DNA from: Actinomycetes bacterium
GTDB taxonomy: Bacteria; Actinomycetota; Actinomycetes; Mycobacteriales; Mycobacteriaceae
Length of the DNA stretch: 7,229 nucleotides
Assembly: GCA_022600695.1 (NCBI GenBank)
Contig: JAHZJY010000238.1
Span: 1-7,229 of the forward strand
Direction of reading: 5' to 3'
Shown: piece after piece, positions 5,543 to 7,229 of the stretch
How positions within the stretch are numbered: position 1 is the first letter of the stretch
Layout: every line of letters starts with the position of its first letter
Notes under the pieces: model-generated
Told to the model about the DNA's origin: nothing
Databases searched by the model: none
Seen by the model: only the letters and a program-made list of their open reading frames with translations
Position numbers and translations under genes: made by a program

Positions 5543-7229
5543 GCGAGTGGCGCGGGCGGATCAACGAGCGGGGCGAGGACCTCCCGATCGATGAGCAGGT
5601 GGCCCGCAGCCGGGAGGCCCGCGCGTTGTTGGGCTCGCTGCTGCGGCCCTACCGGCTGGCGCTGGTGCTGCTGGCTGTGGTGGTGATCATCGAAAACGCC
5701 GCGCGGCTGGCCATTCCGCTCCTGGTCAGGCGGGGTATCGATCATGCGATACCACCGCTGATGGCCGGTGGCGCGCCGGGGGAACTGGTGGTGGTGGTGG
5801 CCGCGCTGTGCGGTCTGGTGGCGGTGCAGGCGGTCAGCAGGATGTTCTTCCTCAACACCTCCGGCCGGATCGGCCAACGGGCCCTGCTGGAACTGCGCCG
5901 CCGGCTGTTCAGACATTTTCAACGCCTCGATATCGCCTTCCACGACCGATACACCTCCGGCCGGGTGGTCAGCCGCTCCACCAACGACGTCGAGGCCATC
6001 CAGGAGATGCTGGAAACCGGTTTCGACAGCCTGGTGACGGCGGTGCTGACACTGTTCGGCACCGCGATCCTGCTGGTGGTGCTCGACGTCCGACTGGGTC
6101 TGATGTGCCTGGCCGCGTTCCCGGTGCTGGTGCTGCTGGTCCGCTGGTTCGCCGGCGAGTCCGCCAAGACCTATCGCCGGGTCCGCGAGAGTGCCGCTCT
6201 GGTGATCGTCCAGTTCGTCGAGACGATGACCGGTATCAAGGCGGTCCAGGCCTATCGGCGTGAACCGCGCAACCAGGAGATCTTCGTTGACGTCGCCGAC
6301 GGTTACCGGGACGTCAACGAGCGCACCTTCCGACTGCTGGCCATTTTCATGCCCTCGGTCAAACTCATCGGCAACCTGACCACCGGTGTGGTGCTGCTCT
6401 ACGGCGGTTACCGGGTGCTGGAGGGCCAGATGACTCTCGGCACGCTGACGGCGTTCCTGCTCTACCTGCGGATGTTCTTCGAGCCCATGCAGGACATCTC
6501 ACAGTTTTTCAACACCTTCCAGTCGGCATCCTCCGCGCTGGAGAAGATCGCCGGGGTACTGGACTGCAAGGCGGCGATCACCGACCCTGATCAGCCCGTG
6601 CAACCCGCCCGGGTCCGAGGCGAAATCGCCTTGCGCGACGTGCATTTCGGCTACCGGTCACAGCATCAGGTGCTGTCCGGGATGACGTTGACGGTGCCGC
6701 CCGGTCAGACCGTCGCGCTGGTCGGGACCACCGGTGCCGGTAAGACCACCATCGCCGCGCTGATCGCCCGGTTCTACGACCCGGACGCGGGATCGGTCAC
6801 CCTCGACGGTGTCGACCTGCGCGGGTTCGCCCAAAGTGACCTGCGTCGACACATCGTCATGGTGACCCAGGAGAACTTTCTGTTCGCCGGGACGGTAGCC
6901 GACAACATCCGGTTCGGCCGGCCGGCAGCCACCGATGCCCAGATCCGCGAGGCGGCCACCGCGGTGGGTGCCGATGCCTTCATCTCGGCGCTGCCCGAGG
7001 GTTACGACACCGATGTCGCCAAGCGCGGCGGCCGGCTGTCCGCCGGACAACGTCAACTGATCGCCTTCGCCCGCGCGTTCCTCGCCGACCCCGCCGTCTT
7101 GATCCTCGATGAGGCCACCTCGGCGCTGGACATCCCCACCGAGCGCAGCGTGCAACGTGCGCTGAACACCGTCCTTGCCGGACGTACGGCTCTGATCATC
7201 GCCCACCGGCTATCAACCGTTGCGATCGC
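5539..7229 (+). CDS. ABC exporter half-transporter, consensus-site partner (3' end outside window)
   Basis: The frame opens at GTG 5539, overlapping the upstream stop by 4 bases, with GAGGA at 5525-5529 as binding site, and runs 563 codons to the window edge without a stop. Layout: a hydrophilic N-terminus ([20 protein letters not shown]), a six-span membrane domain (about 35-330), then the ATPase domain from about 360. Walker A is GTTGAGKT at 396-403, the Q-loop has Q444 (VTQENFLF), and Walker B is LILDE with catalytic E525. SALD and H556 (IIAHRLST) are present. The signature is LSAGQ at 500-504, with Ala for the usual Gly. Thus this subunit supplies the intact Walker B site while its signature faces the partner's degenerate site, as in other heterodimeric exporters. 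Only about 30-40 C-terminal residues should be missing. Substrate unknown. Confidence 0.94.
   Translation, partial: MSEWRGRINERGEDLPIDEQVARSREARALLGSLLRPYRLALVLLAVVVIIENAARLAIPLLVRRGIDHAIPPLMAGGAPGELVVVVAALCGLVAVQAVSRMFFLNTSGRIGQRALLELRRRLFRHFQRLDIAFHDRYTSGRVVSRSTNDVEAIQEMLETGFDSLVTAVLTLFGTAILLVVLDVRLGLMCLAAFPVLVLLVRWFAGESAKTYRRVRESAALVIVQFVETMTGIKAVQAYRREPRNQEIFVDVADGYRDVNERTFRLLAIFMPSVKLIGNLTTGVVLLYGGYRVLEGQMTLGTLTAFLLYLRMFFEPMQDISQFFNTFQSASSALEKIAGVLDCKAAITDPDQPVQPARVRGEIALRDVHFGYRSQHQVLSGMTLTVPPGQTVALVGTTGAGKTTIAALIARFYDPDAGSVTLDGVDLRGFAQSDLRRHIVMVTQENFLFAGTVADNIRFGRPAATDAQIREAATAVGADAFISALPEGYDTDVAKRGGRLSAGQRQLIAFARAFLADPAVLILDEATSALDIPTERSVQRALNTVLAGRTALIIAHRLSTVAI

Noticed and set aside
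1..7229. Mobile element, CRISPR array, tRNA or rRNA
   Set aside because: I saw no transposase or integrase frames, terminal inverted repeats, regularly spaced repeats, cloverleaf-like segments or rRNA-like sequence anywhere in the window. Composition looks even throughout.

Overview
The window looks like a chromosomal segment from a mycobacterium (Mycobacterium/Mycolicibacterium type). It is GC-rich with strong G/C third-position bias and uses GTG starts. It carries the mycobacteria-specific ArfA-ArfB-ArfC set and a response regulator that, compared from memory, is almost identical to M. tuberculosis PrrA. The gene order also resembles the M. tuberculosis gltA2 - Rv0897c - arfABC - prrBA region, but with clear differences. 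It is not the M. tuberculosis sequence, because ArfA and ArfC are quite divergent.

Layout. 1-174: the last 57 codons of citrate synthase (+). 162-192: a 9-bp hairpin over its stop codon. 194-about 570: on the minus strand, the decayed C-terminal end of a FAD-dependent phytoene-desaturase-like oxidoreductase, the Rv0897c position in M. tuberculosis. 571-933: a cytosolic FKBP-type peptidyl-prolyl isomerase (+), apparently with a leaderless promoter lying inside that remnant. 1065-2769: a tight operon arfA-arfB-arfC (+), with arfB only 50 aa long. 2765-2789: a hairpin covering both converging stops. 2785-3486: prrA (-). 3584-5542 and 5539-7229 (open at the window end): two overlapping ABC exporter half-transporters (+), divergent from prrA.

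Function. ArfA is a membrane-anchored BON/OmpA-like envelope protein. ArfB and ArfC are small single-span accessory proteins linked in M. tuberculosis to ammonia release and growth at acid pH. PrrA is an OmpR-family transcription factor. The two ABC proteins have complementary degenerate motifs: the first has D in place of the catalytic E and E in place of the Q-loop Q, and the second has an LSAGQ signature. This is the pattern of a heterodimeric exporter with one consensus and one degenerate ATP site.

Most notable points. The sensor kinase gene prrB, which follows prrA in M. tuberculosis, is absent here: only 15 bases separate the arfC and prrA stop codons. The Rv0897c-like gene is reduced to a fragment. 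I do not see a wholly new system, mobile element, CRISPR array, tRNA or rRNA. No stretch over 300 bases is empty; the longest without an intact gene (175-570) holds the pseudogene remnant.
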